In this document: in pieces, positions 1-12,000 of the stretch | How the letters are laid out: each line of letters begins with the position of its first letter | How positions within the stretch are numbered: position 1 is the first letter of the stretch | From: Tanypteryx hageni | Lineage: Eukaryota; Arthropoda; Insecta; Odonata; Petaluridae | DNA length: 64,000 nt | Assembly (NCBI GenBank): GCA_028673005.1 | Contig: CM054114.1 | Coordinates: 25,320,369 to 25,384,368 of the forward strand | Reading direction: 5' to 3' | Notes under the pieces: model-generated | What the model was told of the DNA's origin: nothing | Database searches by the model: none | What the model saw: the letters and a program-made list of their open reading frames with translations, nothing else | Program-made: the position numbers and the translations under genes

Positions 1-1925
1 ATGCTCTCTTTTCATTATGATGCATTTTTCCTTTAATAGTTAAACTCATGGCAAACCGGACGTGGCTCGAGGGCAGTAGATCGACCACGAATGGTTCACT
101 GCATTAAGATGGGAGGGAAGGAAGATTCTCAAAAGCTTTCTTTTGTTACAGTGAAAAAAAAACCGGGCTCTCCGTCAGAGTGCGTATCAAGCGCATTATG
201 ACATATCTCACGTACATTATTATTAAGCGCAAACCTTTAGCAATAGAGATAGAGACAAAATTCGTTGCTATTGCAATACTGTTTTCTTTGTTATTGGCGT
301 ACTAGCTGGAGTTACCCGGCTTCGCTCGGGAAAGAATTTTCTTTTAAGTGGCAAATGATTTCTATTTCTTGGGGCACCGCGCTGTCAGTGCCTCCAAATT
401 TCTCAAATGTGTTATTCGAAGAAAAGGTTCATACATGATTTTAACTACAACCTAAAGAAACCATTGAAAAATTTGAGTTAGGCTTGTGCTTGTGGGTGTA
501 TCTCAATGGAGAATCCATCATTTAATCAAGGCAGACTGCTTTTCCAAGATTATTTGGCATAATCGAGAAGTTTTATGAAAATAGAAATTACTCCGAGTGC
601 ACCATAAGCCCTGAATTTTCGTTCCCCATTCCTTAATTACGCAAAGGATGCTTATCTATTCTATTGTAAAATTTTACCTTTAATATATTTACGCATTGAC
701 GTCTTTCTTAATATCCACTAGGATAGATGCACCGAAGCCTTCATAGCAGCAATAAAATTATGTGGATTAGGTCAATACTATTAGCCAAAACGTAAACAAT
801 AATCATAACCTTGGTAATAAAACAAATTTAAGTATATGTATCGATTTATGTCGCGATAAATCTTTCAATGTTAATGGTAAAAATAAGAATGTTACAATAT
901 TCCTTAAATATCATTTGATTCACTTTAAAGATATTCATAGATTATATTTAATTCATTTGTACCCTTTAACTTGGCGTTGGTTATTCTTCTTCTAAGACTT
1001 GCCACGGCGTGGACTTTCCTTGTATTAATTATCTCCCTTTGAGGAGGACAACGATTAAGAAATTTAGCTTTGTTGCCGCCTGGAAAATGTTAATAAATTT
1101 TGCGCATAAAGGATAATTTCAAGCGATTTAACATGTAATATGACTAAACATGGACAGAATTAAAATAATGTTTTTCACGCGTAAAATAAGCTATTTTTCG
1201 TGAATATATGTTAACATTTAGGTATATTTATATCCACATTAGTGAAGGGCTGCATGGCATTTTGAGGTTTTTCTACACAATTTCTCCTGCATTTTATGGA
1301 AATAGTATTTTGTTGACCCCACGGGGTATAAGAAACCCCACGGTCTGAAAACCTAGACCATGTTCTTTCTTTTTTCCATGGGATGGCTCATGGAATATTT
1401 GAATCCGATAGCTTTAACGGTGTAAAAACGTATATGGGACATACAAACATACATATATACACACATTCATTTTTATATATTAGATTGTCGGTTTCGGTGA
1501 AATTTCGAATTTAGCTTTGGTAGTGAGGGACAAATCATTGCAGTAACACAGAAGGCATTGCGTACCAATCCAAAAAAGCGCTCCACGATTTCTCACAGCA
1601 TCTATACGAACACTGGCAGAAGCGCATTGCGGCGCAGATAGGATGTTCTGAGGAAGGATTCGCTTAATGTTATTATCACCATAATAATAAATCAACTACT
1701 AAAATCAGTCAGACTTCGAAATTGCACAAACATCATCAATATTCCACAGCTTATAACTAAGAAACTATTAATAAAATATGAAGGGTTTCTGTTTCTGTGT
1801 ATACTATAGCTAAAGGTTAGTGCTTTGTAATAAGTACACTTGATTTGCTGTTAAGCCATTTTACTGTACTGTGTATGTTCAAAGGTAGCGAGAAATTCTT
1901 AACCGAATAATACTTAGCGCAAATC
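1..1925. other. AT-rich noncoding DNA
   Basis: No gene, RNA gene or complete repeat recognised. Short open frames here lack coding character. The only clear signal is a Helitron-like end near position 302, listed separately. A small GC-rich palindromic patch lies around 1314-1361. Confidence 0.6.
302..330 (-). mobile_element. Helitron-like 3' terminus
   Basis: Read on the minus strand, a GC-rich hairpin (arms CCCG/CGGG with an inner GC-GAA-GC) is followed about 9 nt later by CTAG and then T. Helitrons end in a short hairpin plus CTRR and insert between A and T, so this fits the 3' end of a Helitron whose body would lie at higher coordinates. The 5' end and any Rep/helicase were not found. 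The hairpin sequence differs from that of the Helitron family at 25-28 kb. Confidence 0.5.
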
Positions 1926-2655
1926 TCAAATGCAGATAGCGCACAGACATGAAGCCGACACGTTTATTAAAGAGGCGGTAGGGTCCTCCTCCTCATTCCC
2001 CTTCCTTCCTCCTTTCATGCTCCTCCAACCCTCGAAAACCGAAGCGAAACCTTCTCGCGACAACGCCCGCATTAATTTCGACGGACCTTCATTCTTACCG
2101 GCGGCGGAGGTGATGTGCATCCGATGTGTTCCATCAGGAGATGAGTAAACATTAATCAACGTCACAATGGGACCAGCGTCCGTTCGACGCCTCGCCCGCT
2201 CCATTGTAGGCGGGATGCCTCTCTCACTCGCGCGCTACCTATCGTCCGCTTCCAAAACCTCATCCGTGAGAGAGAGATAGAAGCGTTTTTACAGCGATCC
2301 GAAAACGCGGAGTAAAAATCGCCGAACTGGTAAAAGGGGAAGAGAATTCTAGCGGACTTGAAACGTTTCACTCGTGTGATTTCTAAAAATAAATGTAGGC
2401 CACGATAAATCCTTTTATAAAGTTCCGCAGTTGTGATTTAGGGATATCTGACTCTCGGCAGAAAGGGGCATTTTATAAAACAAATGAAAGCTGCTATTAT
2501 TTTCTTTTAGCAACCAAATTCGCTTTATCGGTTTACATTGGCGCATTTGTCGTCTACCATCCTTCCATCGGAAATTATTGTTATCGTTTATAACGCCCTT
2601 CTTAACCCGGGAGCGGTCGCGCGGGGTGCTGTAGACACCTCAGCTTTATGTTTTA
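1926..2655. other. noncoding, locally GC/CpG-richer
   Basis: Open frames on both strands overlap each other over 1926-2204, but none shows a recognisable domain. The segment 2040-2300 is richer in G+C and CpG than its surroundings. It may be a regulatory or degraded exonic patch; I cannot tell which. Confidence 0.4.
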
Positions 2656-2692
2656 TGAATATATATATATATAATATATATATATATATATG
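2656..2692. repeat. (TA)n microsatellite
   Basis: Two runs of alternating TA separated by a single phase slip. Confidence 0.9.
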
Positions 2693-2773
2693 CATACTTA
2701 AAGGTAAATGGATTAAAAGATTGTTGAGGTAGATTTCGCGGGTGATCCCTTCGTCAGCACATGAGAGAGACAA

Positions 2774-2774
<1 letters not shown>

Positions 2775-2846
<72 letters not shown>
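2775..2846. repeat. (TC)n-(TA)n microsatellite
   Basis: About ten TC units pass directly into about 26 TA units. Together with the TA/TG tract that starts at 3051 it brackets the segment 2847-3050. Confidence 0.95.
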
Positions 2847-2851
<5 letters not shown>

Positions 2852-3049
2852 AAGGAAAAGAAAAGGTAGTGATGAGGGTGGCAACAAGGTGTTGAGGGAA
2901 GCCCAGCGGACACTTACCAAGTTGAGGACCAAGATGGCAGGCTGCTGGGGGCGTCGAAGAGACACGTGAAACACACGAACACAAAAAGACAAAAAACACA
3001 CGCAAGCTTATCGGGCCTATGCCCTTCTTCAGCGAAAGAGTATCTGCAA

Positions 3050-3050
<1 letters not shown>
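2847..3050 (-). mobile_element. short repeat with CTGAAGA stem-loop, between TA tracts
   Basis: A 204-bp non-simple segment bounded on both sides by (TA)n. On the minus strand it carries CTGAAGA (3026-3032), a perfect 4-bp stem GGGC/GCCC with an ATAG loop (3013-3024), then GATA. This resembles the CTGAAGA/stem/GAAA core of the palindromic insert at 29.1-29.3 kb. Motifs of this shape occur in the terminal repeats of Penelope-like retroelements, some of which encode hammerhead ribozymes. No reverse transcriptase is present, so the assignment is inference. Confidence 0.35.
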
Positions 3051-3137
<87 letters not shown>

Positions 3138-3190
3138 ATACATACGTATATATATATATACACATAAATATACATATATTTATTTATTAA
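3051..3190. repeat. (TA)n-(TG)n microsatellite
   Basis: About 24 TA units (3051-3099) followed by about 15 TG units, then a degenerate TA/CA stretch to about 3190. Confidence 0.95.
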
Positions 3191-4259
3191 ATTCTAGGTT
3201 AGGGATCCCTAGTTTGCCCGCATAGTTACATCGTGAGAATTTGTATTTAGTTTGGCTGACAAGCGGAAACATTCGGTAAGCTGCTTCGAGATCTGCTGAT
3301 CTGCCCACGCTAGGTCGCTTAGCAACACCCTGGAAACCTTATTATCATATTTTCTTTGGGATCTTTGAGGATTTGTGAAAAAAAAACACAAAAATAATGG
3401 TTTCTTAAGGTCAATAGTTTCGTGGGGATGTATTTGTTGCTTATCTGTACTCATAGTGGTCGCAAATTTTTCTTGAACTGATGAAAATACTTAAGAGATT
3501 TAGAGTGAGCGTACTCTATTAATTATTTAAGAAAATGTGTTAAGTGAATCCGAATCGCTTACTTTCGCGAATTAATAGAAGAAAAAGTATACAAGTAGAG
3601 ACGCAGAAAAATATATATCTTAATTGTGGAAATATTATGCAATAAGACGTATTGGAACGGTTAATATATATAATGGACACCGGTAGCCGGTATGAAGTGT
3701 AATTTGGAAATGATTGACCGAGTGGTGCGAACAATACGGCCCACGAGAGCATTTTTGGTGGGTGGCGTGCCGTTATGAACGCAAACTGTGATGCATACAT
3801 AATTAATAATACTGATAATTTTGTATTTTCCGTTTAAAAATATCTTCTGAAAACCTTTTCTGGCGAAGTTAAGACATAGAAACATTATAGCTCATTGATT
3901 TTCACTTGGGTAGCATTCTGTAATTTCTCTCTAGTAACTGCCGATGTGAACTCTAATGCGGTCCAAGCACCCGCAGCTGCTAATGCGACTCGCTTCAAAA
4001 AATAAGTTTGCCCACGCCTGGATAAGCCTCTATTCACGCCATGCCGAGAAATGTCGTTAAACTGCAATCTGTAAGCGATAAACGAGATGGAAGTATATCC
4101 TGAGCAGACGATATTGCGAAAACCAGGGGCTTCTCGTCATCTCCAGCAGCAAAGAGAGAATAGTGTGAGAGGTAAGGGTTGCTCAGGAGATAAAGAGAGA
4201 AAAGGATGGAGAGAGAGAAAAGAGAGGAGGAAGGCGAGTAGAAAAATTCCCAAACCATT
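3191..4259. other. noncoding
   Basis: No recognised gene or repeat. Short overlapping open frames have no domain signal. Purine-rich sequence begins near 4140 and grades into the pyrimidine zone. Confidence 0.5.
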
Positions 4260-4765
4260 CCAGTGAATCCCTTCTCAAAAACTCCAGCGATTCTCCATCC
4301 TCCTCCCCCTCGAAAGAATTCCCCTTTGCCTCCACCTCGCCCTCTATTTCTCCCCTTCCTCCTACTCTCATTTCATTTCAATTTTTTTTTACTTTACATT
4401 CCTTTGGAGGAAAAGGAATGGAAGGAAAAAATAATAAAAATAAAAGGAGAAAACAAGGAAGAAATGATAATGTAGAAGGAATGCCTCACTCTTCTCCATG
4501 TATCTCACACCTGGAAGACTCAATTTTCTTCTCTGTATAGTGGTGGAAGGAGCTTCTTATATTTTTCCTCCCGTCTTACCTTGTATCTCCAAGGGAACGA
4601 GGGAGTCTCGCCCCTTTTTCCCTTTGACGGTGTTTTTATCCTTTTTCCTACCCTTCTCTGCCTCCTGCAAATCTTTTTCTTTATTTGCTTAATCTTCCAT
4701 ACCTTCTCCATTCTCCCTCTACACCACTCTTCATCTCGCTACCCTCTCTGTCTCTCCCTTCCTCT

Positions 4766-4841
4766 TCTAGAGGGTTAAATGTAAGAAGGGACTACATAGT
4801 CTCAATTTCGCCCTAATAAAGTCGTTTGTCTGTCTGTCTAG
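4766..4841 (+). mobile_element. retroposon 3' end, copy 1 (GGGTTAAATG family)
   Basis: GGGTTAAATGTAAG is followed by an internal palindromic ACTACATAGT, TTTCGCCC, AATAAA (a polyadenylation-like signal) and a TGTCTGTCTGTC tail. The same module occurs at 4967, 5552, 11759, 28147 and, inverted, at 53745-53820. A conserved core with variable upstream length and a short-repeat tail is what 5'-truncated non-LTR retroposons look like. The parent element is not in the window. Confidence 0.7.
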
Positions 4842-4966
4842 ATTACTTTCTCTCTCTCTCCCCACTCTCTCTCATCTGTCTCCATCTCTTCACCTCTCTT
4901 CTTTCCTCTCACCCATCTCTCCCTCTCTTTCTCTCTCCATTTCTTCTTTCTCTCCCGCTCTTCATG

Positions 4967-5040
4967 GGTTAGATGGCATAAGAGACTGCTTAGTCTCAAT
5001 CTCGTCCAAATAATGACGGATAACCATCTATCTCTCTCTC
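4967..5040 (+). mobile_element. retroposon 3' end, copy 2 (diverged)
   Basis: A diverged copy of the module at 4766. GGGTTAGATG, CTTAGTCTCAATCTCGTCC and AATAATGACGG are recognisable; the tail has become a CTATCT/CT run. Confidence 0.55.
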
Positions 5041-5389
5041 AAACATTTTTCTCTCCCTCTTCCTACCTTCCTCCCTCTTCCTTTCCCCCTCTTGACATAT
5101 CTTTCTCTCCCTCTTTCTTTCCCTCTCTATTTTACTTTTCCTCTTTCTCTCCCTCTCTCCTCTTAATTTTTCTTCCTTTCTATCTCATTCCCTGATTGAT
5201 AATACCTATCATTCATTTTTCTGTCATCTTGTTATATATCATGAGCATTAATGTGTTCCTATTTTTTAATTATCTCATATATTTTATATATTATACAATA
5301 TGCTTCGTTATGTAACTTTATAAAGTCTGATTATGTATCTTTCTAATATTTTGAGCCATATTGTAAATTTTCCTTATGCACTCTGTTTC

Positions 5390-5612
5390 TATATAGGGAT
5401 TTTCGCAGGGAGTTTTTCACCTTCTCTCTTCTTCGTGTTTTCTGATAGGTTGGTGTCGCATGACTCCACTTAGATTTTTTCCCATTGGGTTTTAGTTTTT
5501 TGAATCATATTTTGTATCGATAAATTATTTGTTTATCTGTGTGTGCTGTAACAATGGGTTAAATATATGAGGGAACCCGATGCTCTTTGTTTCGCCGTTT
5601 GTCTGTCTGTCT
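5390..5612 (+). mobile_element. retroposon 3' end, copy 3
   Basis: Ends in GGGTTAAATATATGAGGG, GTTTGTCTGTCTGTCTC and then a long CT run. The AATAAA part is deleted. Upstream, a TTTTCGCAGGGAGTTTTTC / CTTCTCTCTTCTTCGTG block matches a block upstream of the copy that ends at 11828, so the family extends at least 200 bp 5' of the tail. Confidence 0.6.
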
Positions 5613-5900
5613 CTTTCTTTCCCTCTTCCTCTTCCTCTCTCTATCTCTCTCTCTTTATCAATCTCTCTTTATCTTTTTCTTCCTCTCTTCTCTCTTTCCT
5701 TATCCACTCCTCCATATCTTTCTCTCCATCTCTTTCTCTACATCTCATTCCACCTCTCTTCCAATTTTACCACACCTATATCTCTCTCTACTGAAATTTC
5801 TCCTCTTTTTTCTAGCTTCTCCCTCTTTCACTCCATCTCTATCAGTATTTCTATTCTCTCTTTTCCTCTCTCTATATTTCTCTCACTGTCTCTTTAACCC

Positions 5901-5975
5901 CCTCCCTCCACTCACCCTCCCTCCACTCACCCTCTCTCCACTCACCCTCTCTCCACTCATCCTCTTTCCACTCAC
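5901..5975. repeat. 15-bp minisatellite
   Basis: Five consecutive units of about CCTCYCTCCACTCAC beginning at 5901, 5916, 5931, 5946 and 5961, with few mismatches. It sits at the 3' edge of the polypyrimidine zone. Confidence 0.85.
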
Positions 5976-6010
5976 CCTATCTCTTACTTTTCCCGAAAGT
6001 TTAAAAAGCG

Positions 6011-7399
6011 TATTCCGACTGACGTAACATCTTTCTCTCAGTCTTCTTGATCTTTCAGTTTATATTTGTTCCTCCCTTTTCTTCTTTTTATGCAAGGCGG
6101 TTGGTCTTTATGGGTGGGTGAGGGGAGAGAGGAGGAGGGGGATGGAGAGGATCGGTGGGAGAAAAGAGGAAGAGGGAGAAGGGGAAAGGACTCACTCTCT
6201 TTCCCTCTCGTGAGGTTAGTTTTTAATCAAGAGATGGACCGCGTGAGGATTCTCATCTTCGGAAGGTTGCTTGTTCCTGCTGAGCTGTTTTTGTTTTTTT
6301 TTCATCATTCCTCGAGCGACTTGGGTATTCAGTCGTATTTCATCATCGTCGAACATCGGAAAGTCGTCGCTAGGTGGATGAGGGGAAGTATTAACTTATT
6401 GCGAAGAGGATTCCGAACACGGATAAAGGAGAAGATGGCGGTAAAAAGTTGGAAATTCCGCGTCGCCGCACATCCCAGTGGGGTTCGATGCTTTGTTTGA
6501 TTTTTGGATTGGAGCGTATCGAAAGATGAAACATTAATCGGTAAAACGGGATATTTCACATTGATTACGCGCTCATGCCACGAACTGAACGGTTTCGCTT
6601 CGCACGGTTTCGTTATAGCGCGATCTTCTGGATAATGGGAGCCATTTTGCATGGAAAGCGACGCAAAAATGGATCGAATTTTCGGCGAAAGAATAGACTC
6701 TTCCTTTCGAACTGCTTTAAGCGTTGTTTAATTTTAGAATACTTCTACTTGTGGAACCACCATCGATTTCGCTTTTGCATGGGTTTGAAATGATATCCGA
6801 GCATTAAAAGCTATAAATATTTCAGTTTGAGTCAAGCGTTTATATAAGAAAGTACAAAATAAGTAATGCTGAATACTGTTAATAAATTGTTGATCCTCGA
6901 GTATAAGTCGGCGATACAAAATAAACTTACGTATTCCTAAAAGAAAAGCACCCAGATTTGTACGGTTCCGCTTTACGGGTTATTTTCCTGGAACGTACGT
7001 GGAATGTAAAGTAAAAATAAAACAATAATCTGAACAATTTTTTCTCTAGAACATATTAGAAGGAGTAATCGTACATATAGAGCATATAAAAATAGGACTG
7101 CCGTTATTTCATGGTGAACTTAACCTATTCCCAGAAAAAATACATTATGGAATCATGAATGAACCAGATACAAATATGACCTAACTGGCTCTTTCGGACT
7201 TAAATTAGCACCACCAATCCAAAATAGTATTTAAAAAATAATTTTCAGAGGCATTTTTATCTGGTGCACATTTATTCCAAGTCACATTTGTGAATGATTT
7301 GCGGTTTATTTTGAATTATATTTTGTAATTTGCTTTTTACTTTACATTATATTCGATTTTGCATTGTGATTTTCGTCATAGCTGAAAAGCGCTATTATC
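6011..7399. other. noncoding
   Basis: A purine-rich patch (6110-6200) follows the pyrimidine zone. The open frame 6066-6500 has no recognisable domain and is opposed by another long frame. The rest is AT-rich with nothing recognised. Confidence 0.5.
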
Positions 7400-8385
7400 T
7401 TCGTGATGTCCATCCGTCCGTACGCATATATTAGGGAAGAATTGGCTAAACCGATTTCAACTAAATTTGATAAATTTTATTTTCACATAAACTAATGTCC
7501 AAATGACATAATTGGACCGAATCGACAAATTAGGGTTGCAATAATTGCTAAGTTAACCTTTTTTGTAGTTATAAATTTGGAATAAATTGGCCAAACTGAT
7601 TTCAAGAAAATTTTGAATGAAGGAGGCGTGCAACATATAATAACAATATCAAGATTTTTGTATAGATATAGAGAGCAGAGCTTCCACAATATGAGGAATA
7701 AAGAAATATTTTTACACGTATTTGTGTTTAACTATCCATATAAATTTTAACCAAATTTAATATTTATAATGCACATAAATATACAAAACCATAATATCGT
7801 ATTTGAACCAGATAAACTAAACAGGGATGCCACAATTACAAATAAAACTCTCTCAGTAATTATGGATTTGGAAGTAGACGGTTGAACGGATTTCAACTAC
7901 ATTTTGTACATAAGATTTGTACAAGATATCATAACGAAATAAAGATGTTTAAAGTGGACATGGCTACCACAGTAAAAAGTAAATAATATTTCTATTACAC
8001 GTATTTCTGGAGAACTGACCGCATGGATTTTAACCCAATATGTTATATATCATATTCATATAAATAAATAAACAAAATTGAATTATTCAACCGGGTCGAC
8101 TTAACAGGTCTACCACAATATGAAGGTTATAATTCTTCTGTAACTTTGAATTTCGTAGGTATTGGCTAAACAGATTTCTCAAAGAAATTTCGTTTGTAAG
8201 ACAAGTATAGTATGGCAAAAGAAAATGAACGGATCTAAAAAGCATGGTTGTCACAATATAAGAAAAATAATTTTCCTATTTAAAAACAAATACATTAGTA
8301 TAAGATTATACTATGGCGATTTTACGAAAGGCATTTATGTACCATGGGAAACGCGTGTACACCTCTAATTCTTTATTCTACAATA
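7400..8385. repeat. degenerate ~145-bp tandem repeat array
   Basis: Two landmarks recur at regular spacing. One resembles GGCTAAACNGATTTCAACTAAATTT (near 7442, 7586, 7728, 7880, 8018 and 8162). The other resembles NCCACAATATGA (near 7536, 7684, 7830, 7968, 8112 and 8252). The steps are 138-148 bp, giving about six strongly diverged units in one orientation. The left edge carries CCATCCGTCCGT, like other GTCCGTC repeats in this window. It is noncoding in all frames. Confidence 0.75.
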
Positions 8386-11300
8386 AATCCGGTTTATTAT
8401 TATTTTCATGCAGATGTACGAAGGGGATTCGTCTCTAAATCATTCTCATTTGAATTTAAAATCTAATTATTTTAAATATTTATATAATGTCGATTCGATC
8501 CCCTCAGCTTTGAAACTATTTATTCAGACAAGATTTTCAGATGATTTTTCTTCTTAAATTCGTTAACTATGCACTTATCAATAACGAAACAATTTTAAAT
8601 TCCTTCTGATGTCATTTATAATCCACGTTGCTTCTTAATGTCAAATAGCTTTGACTGGGAAGCACTCTATAGAAAAAAGAGGGGAAGCAGAAGTTCTGCC
8701 CTCTTGCGTAGGTGGCCGGTACTTGACTCCACTAGCTAGCTTATCTCTCTTCTCTTCTCCCTTATAGTGAGTATAATGTTGGAGAGAAGAGGAGCGCAAA
8801 TGGGAGTACTCCGTCTTTCGCGTAAAGACGCAAATAGCCTCTCCATCCCTTCCCATTTCGAGATGAATTGCGTATTAGTAACAGGGTGAACGATCTCGCA
8901 GTGAGGATCGTAGGGAATGGAGATGCCCGGAGCGAAAAGCAATCTTACTTTTCCGGACCAAGAAGCTTCAGATAGGGATATATCTAAACCGGAACACGCT
9001 TTGTGTTGCTTGCGCGGGGTATTGCGAGGTCCACTTGAAGCCAAACCGAATTATCTTATGCAGAATGCCCGAAAAGGATGGGTTAGTTTTTTGCTCGCTC
9101 TGGAGAAATTTGAGATGCTTTGATACTTCGGGTGATTTTTTTCTGGAAAGTCTGTAGCATTGCGAGTTTGAAAAGTAACAAAAATAAACTGACGTTAAAA
9201 ACAGTCGTGCGCGCATACAGAGAGGAAGATGTTCCACGATATCGTCTTGAACTTAAAAGAAAAATTTGTACTTGAGTAGGCACACAGGCAAAGAATGGGA
9301 CTATGAAAAAGCAACTGGCATTTAAAAAGAAGACAAATGTTTTGGTTGGTAATAATGACTGAGCTGTTTCAGAGGTGATGGGCAAATTTCTCGAATGTTC
9401 AAATCTCTCGTTTCGAACGCAATAAAAACAGAACATTAATAGGCCAAAAACATCTGATGTTTACTCTACGATCATATGTATTAAAATCAAAAGCCAATTA
9501 TAATAATAATAATAATAATAATAATACAGAAACGTTATATTATGAATATTACGAACTGGAACTGGCTTTATAACATAAAAGTAAAGAATTCTATTAAAGT
9601 TTGAAGGAGAGGTTTCGCAAAAAAATGCAAAGTTAAATTAGGATATTTAACAATCCCATTGAGTTTAAATCGTTAGGGATTTAATAAAATGACTACAGAT
9701 GTCTGGGAAAGATTGAAATGAAATTAAGACAGCCAATAGCGCCAACAATAACATATATGAATTGCCAGGAAATAATTTATGCAGCAAAAGGTTTAAAATC
9801 TGGCACTAAAAGGATTGAAAAAGACTTAAATATTGAATATGTGGGTTTTCGTTCTTCTTTAAGTCACATTGGCATCCGCGTGTGTTTTATTTAATATTAC
9901 ACTCTTTCGAAAGCATTTTACGCAAATTTTATGCGAGCAAAAAGCAAATATTTTCATTTTTAAATCTACACATTCCAATCCAAGTATTTTTCGTTGTGAA
10001 ACTTACTTACTTGATTTAAAACCATATCTTAGCTCTCATTATTTATTTGGTGTTTTTTACAAAAGGTTATAAAATGAACACATTATGGTCAGATTGTGTC
10101 CGTCCGTTTGTCCGGATGTTTCATCTTTGGAACTATAGAGCGGTTGTACAGGAGGTTTGCCACTGATAAAGGAATTTTGGGCAAATTACAATAAGAAGAT
10201 GATGTAAAAATCGTTCGTATAACACAAACAGGGGTACCCCATTTCCATGAGCAAAACTATGTTTCTTTGTACCATTTCTGATTAATGGTTTTACAGTGTC
10301 GTAACACTAAACCATTCATATTATTGTTTTTTATTATGCTCACTTAATTTTTAAGAACACCTCTGCCTTTCGCGTATCTTCCCTCTCTTCTTTAAGCATT
10401 TTTTATTTGAAAAAATGTTTCAATGGAAAATGTTTATTATTTTAATGAAATGGCTTTTCTAAATCCGTGAAACTGAGCTGGTTATTACAATCCAAAAATA
10501 TTGCAATTTCACTAAAAACAAATTGTCCGTTTGAAAATTAAAAATTCCTTCGTAATTTCAAAAATACAATCGATGTTTAACACAATGCTCATCCATTCGT
10601 TTAAAAAAATGGAGAAAAACTGGTTCTTTAGAAAAGAATGAAACTCTGTCTTCTCGCGCTCAATGCTGTATTTATAAATATGTACGGGAAGAGATAGCAT
10701 GAAAGTTGTATTATGAAGAGGGGACATTATAATAAAGAGTAAAACGTCGAGCATTACGCAACATCGCCTACGCATAAAGATCAATCTCACGCAGAAATTA
10801 AAACAAATTACAAAAAAATAAACAAACTCGCATTTCGACCCATTAAAGAACGCATTAAAAACGGGAAAACATTCTCTCGAGGGCCAAAAATTTCATCTCT
10901 AATTGTCCCAACTTTTTTCTCTAAAAGGACCATGGGAACGCGAGTTTTCGGGAGGCAATTACCAACCTCAGGCACGGCTAATAGCCCACACTACAGCATC
11001 CCCTGCATGACGCGAGGAAAGGACCTCTTCTACTCGGATAAACACTCTATTCTCCTCGTTCCCACCTTCTCCCCCACTCCTTCACCCCACGCTTTCTTCC
11101 CCCCATCCCTCTTCCACCACCTCCGGAGCCAGGACAAGACATTTTTGCGCATCAGATAAGGTTGTGAATTCACGAAATTTCATCTCTCAATACAGTAGTT
11201 TGTTTACAACGTAGAGGTGAAATAAAATGTATAAAATAAGTTTTATGATATAACGTTATACTTAATAGTTAAAATCATAATTTCTCGCTCACCAAAGTGT

Positions 11301-11499
11301 GCTGCGCTCTTGGTGGGTGCTTCCCTCGTCCAGTCCTTGTCCCGCCTCTGCCCACCACTCTTTTCTCACCCCGCTTCTCCCATCCCTCGTCTTACACCCT
11401 TCCCTCTCACTCCTTCCCTTATATGGATATTAATGTATGTACTTATGTATGTATTTATAAATGATTTTTTTCTCTTTCTTTCAAATTATTGTTTTTTTC
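8386..11499. other. noncoding, no gene recognised
   Basis: AT-rich, with two GC-richer patches (8640-9110 and 10920-11160). Overlapping open frames on both strands at 8736-9436 show no domain. A GTCCGTCCG stretch at 10098 resembles the GTCTG repeats at 39.7 and 45.7 kb. Confidence 0.5.
9499..9526. repeat. (TAA)n microsatellite
   Basis: About nine TAA units in AT-rich noncoding DNA. Confidence 0.9.
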
Positions 11500-11828
11500 T
11501 CTGAACTGTTTAGGAATTTTCGGCGGTGTTTTACACTTCTCTTCTCTTCGTAGGTGTTCTCCGCATTGTGACATTTTTTTCTGTGTTAAAACATTGCTGA
11601 TAAACAATTTTTTAATTCGACTAACTAACAACATTCTTTGGTAATACTCTACGATCTATTAAACAATATGCAATTAATTTGTTATTATTAATTATTTTAT
11701 TGTAATTCATATGTAACTAGTTTATTTTTAATATATGAATATCGTAATTATATGAAAAAAGGGTTAAATGCACGAAGGAACTATATAGTCTCAATTTCGC
11801 CCAAATAAAGTCGTTTGTTTGTGTGTCT
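11500..11828 (+). mobile_element. retroposon 3' end, copy 4 (longest)
   Basis: This copy extends about 330 bp. It has an upstream block GGAATTTTCGGCGG ... CTCTTCTCTTCG, an AT-rich middle with ACTAACTAACAACATTC (also present in the inverted copy at 53.7-54.0 kb), then GGGTTAAATGCACGAAGG, TAGTCTCAATTTCGCCC, AATAAAGTCG and TTTGTTTGTGTGTC. A C-rich minisatellite starts at the tail. No coding sequence is left. Confidence 0.7.
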
Positions 11829-12000
11829 TCCCCCATCCCTCCTCCCCCACCCCTCTTCCACCGCCCCTCTTCCCCAGCCTCTATTCACCCACCCCTCCTC
11901 CCCCACCCATCCCCCCACCCCTCTTCCCCGCCCCTCCTCCCTCACCCCTCTTTCTCCACCCCTCTTCCCCCGCCCCTCTTCCTCCAACCATCCCCTCTCA
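11829..12000. repeat. C-rich minisatellite (CCACCCCTCTTCCC type)
   Basis: About a dozen degenerate units of roughly 14 bp, each with CACCCCTC or CGCCCCTC cores. The minus strand therefore has many closely spaced runs of three or more G. Pro-rich open frames here (11815-12134) are compositional. Confidence 0.85.

Larger units (their letters stand above)
4260..6010. repeat. polypyrimidine zone with embedded retroposon tails
   Basis: The plus strand is dominated by C and T in CT, CTTT and CCCT runs from 4260 to 5200 and from 5600 to 5990, with an AT-rich break at 5200-5550. Open frames rich in Ser, Leu, Phe and Pro across it (for example 5587-6027) are artefacts of composition. Three copies of the retroposon 3' end lie inside, each on the upstream side of a CT run. 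Confidence 0.8.

Noticed and set aside
2754..3225. Open frames with Tyr-Ile and Thr-His repeats
   Set aside because: Translations of TA and TG microsatellites.
5580..6027. Three overlapping open frames of 75-146 codons over CT-rich DNA
   Set aside because: They are open because CT repeats lack stop codons. The peptides are Ser/Leu/Phe/Pro runs with no domain, and all three phases are equally open.
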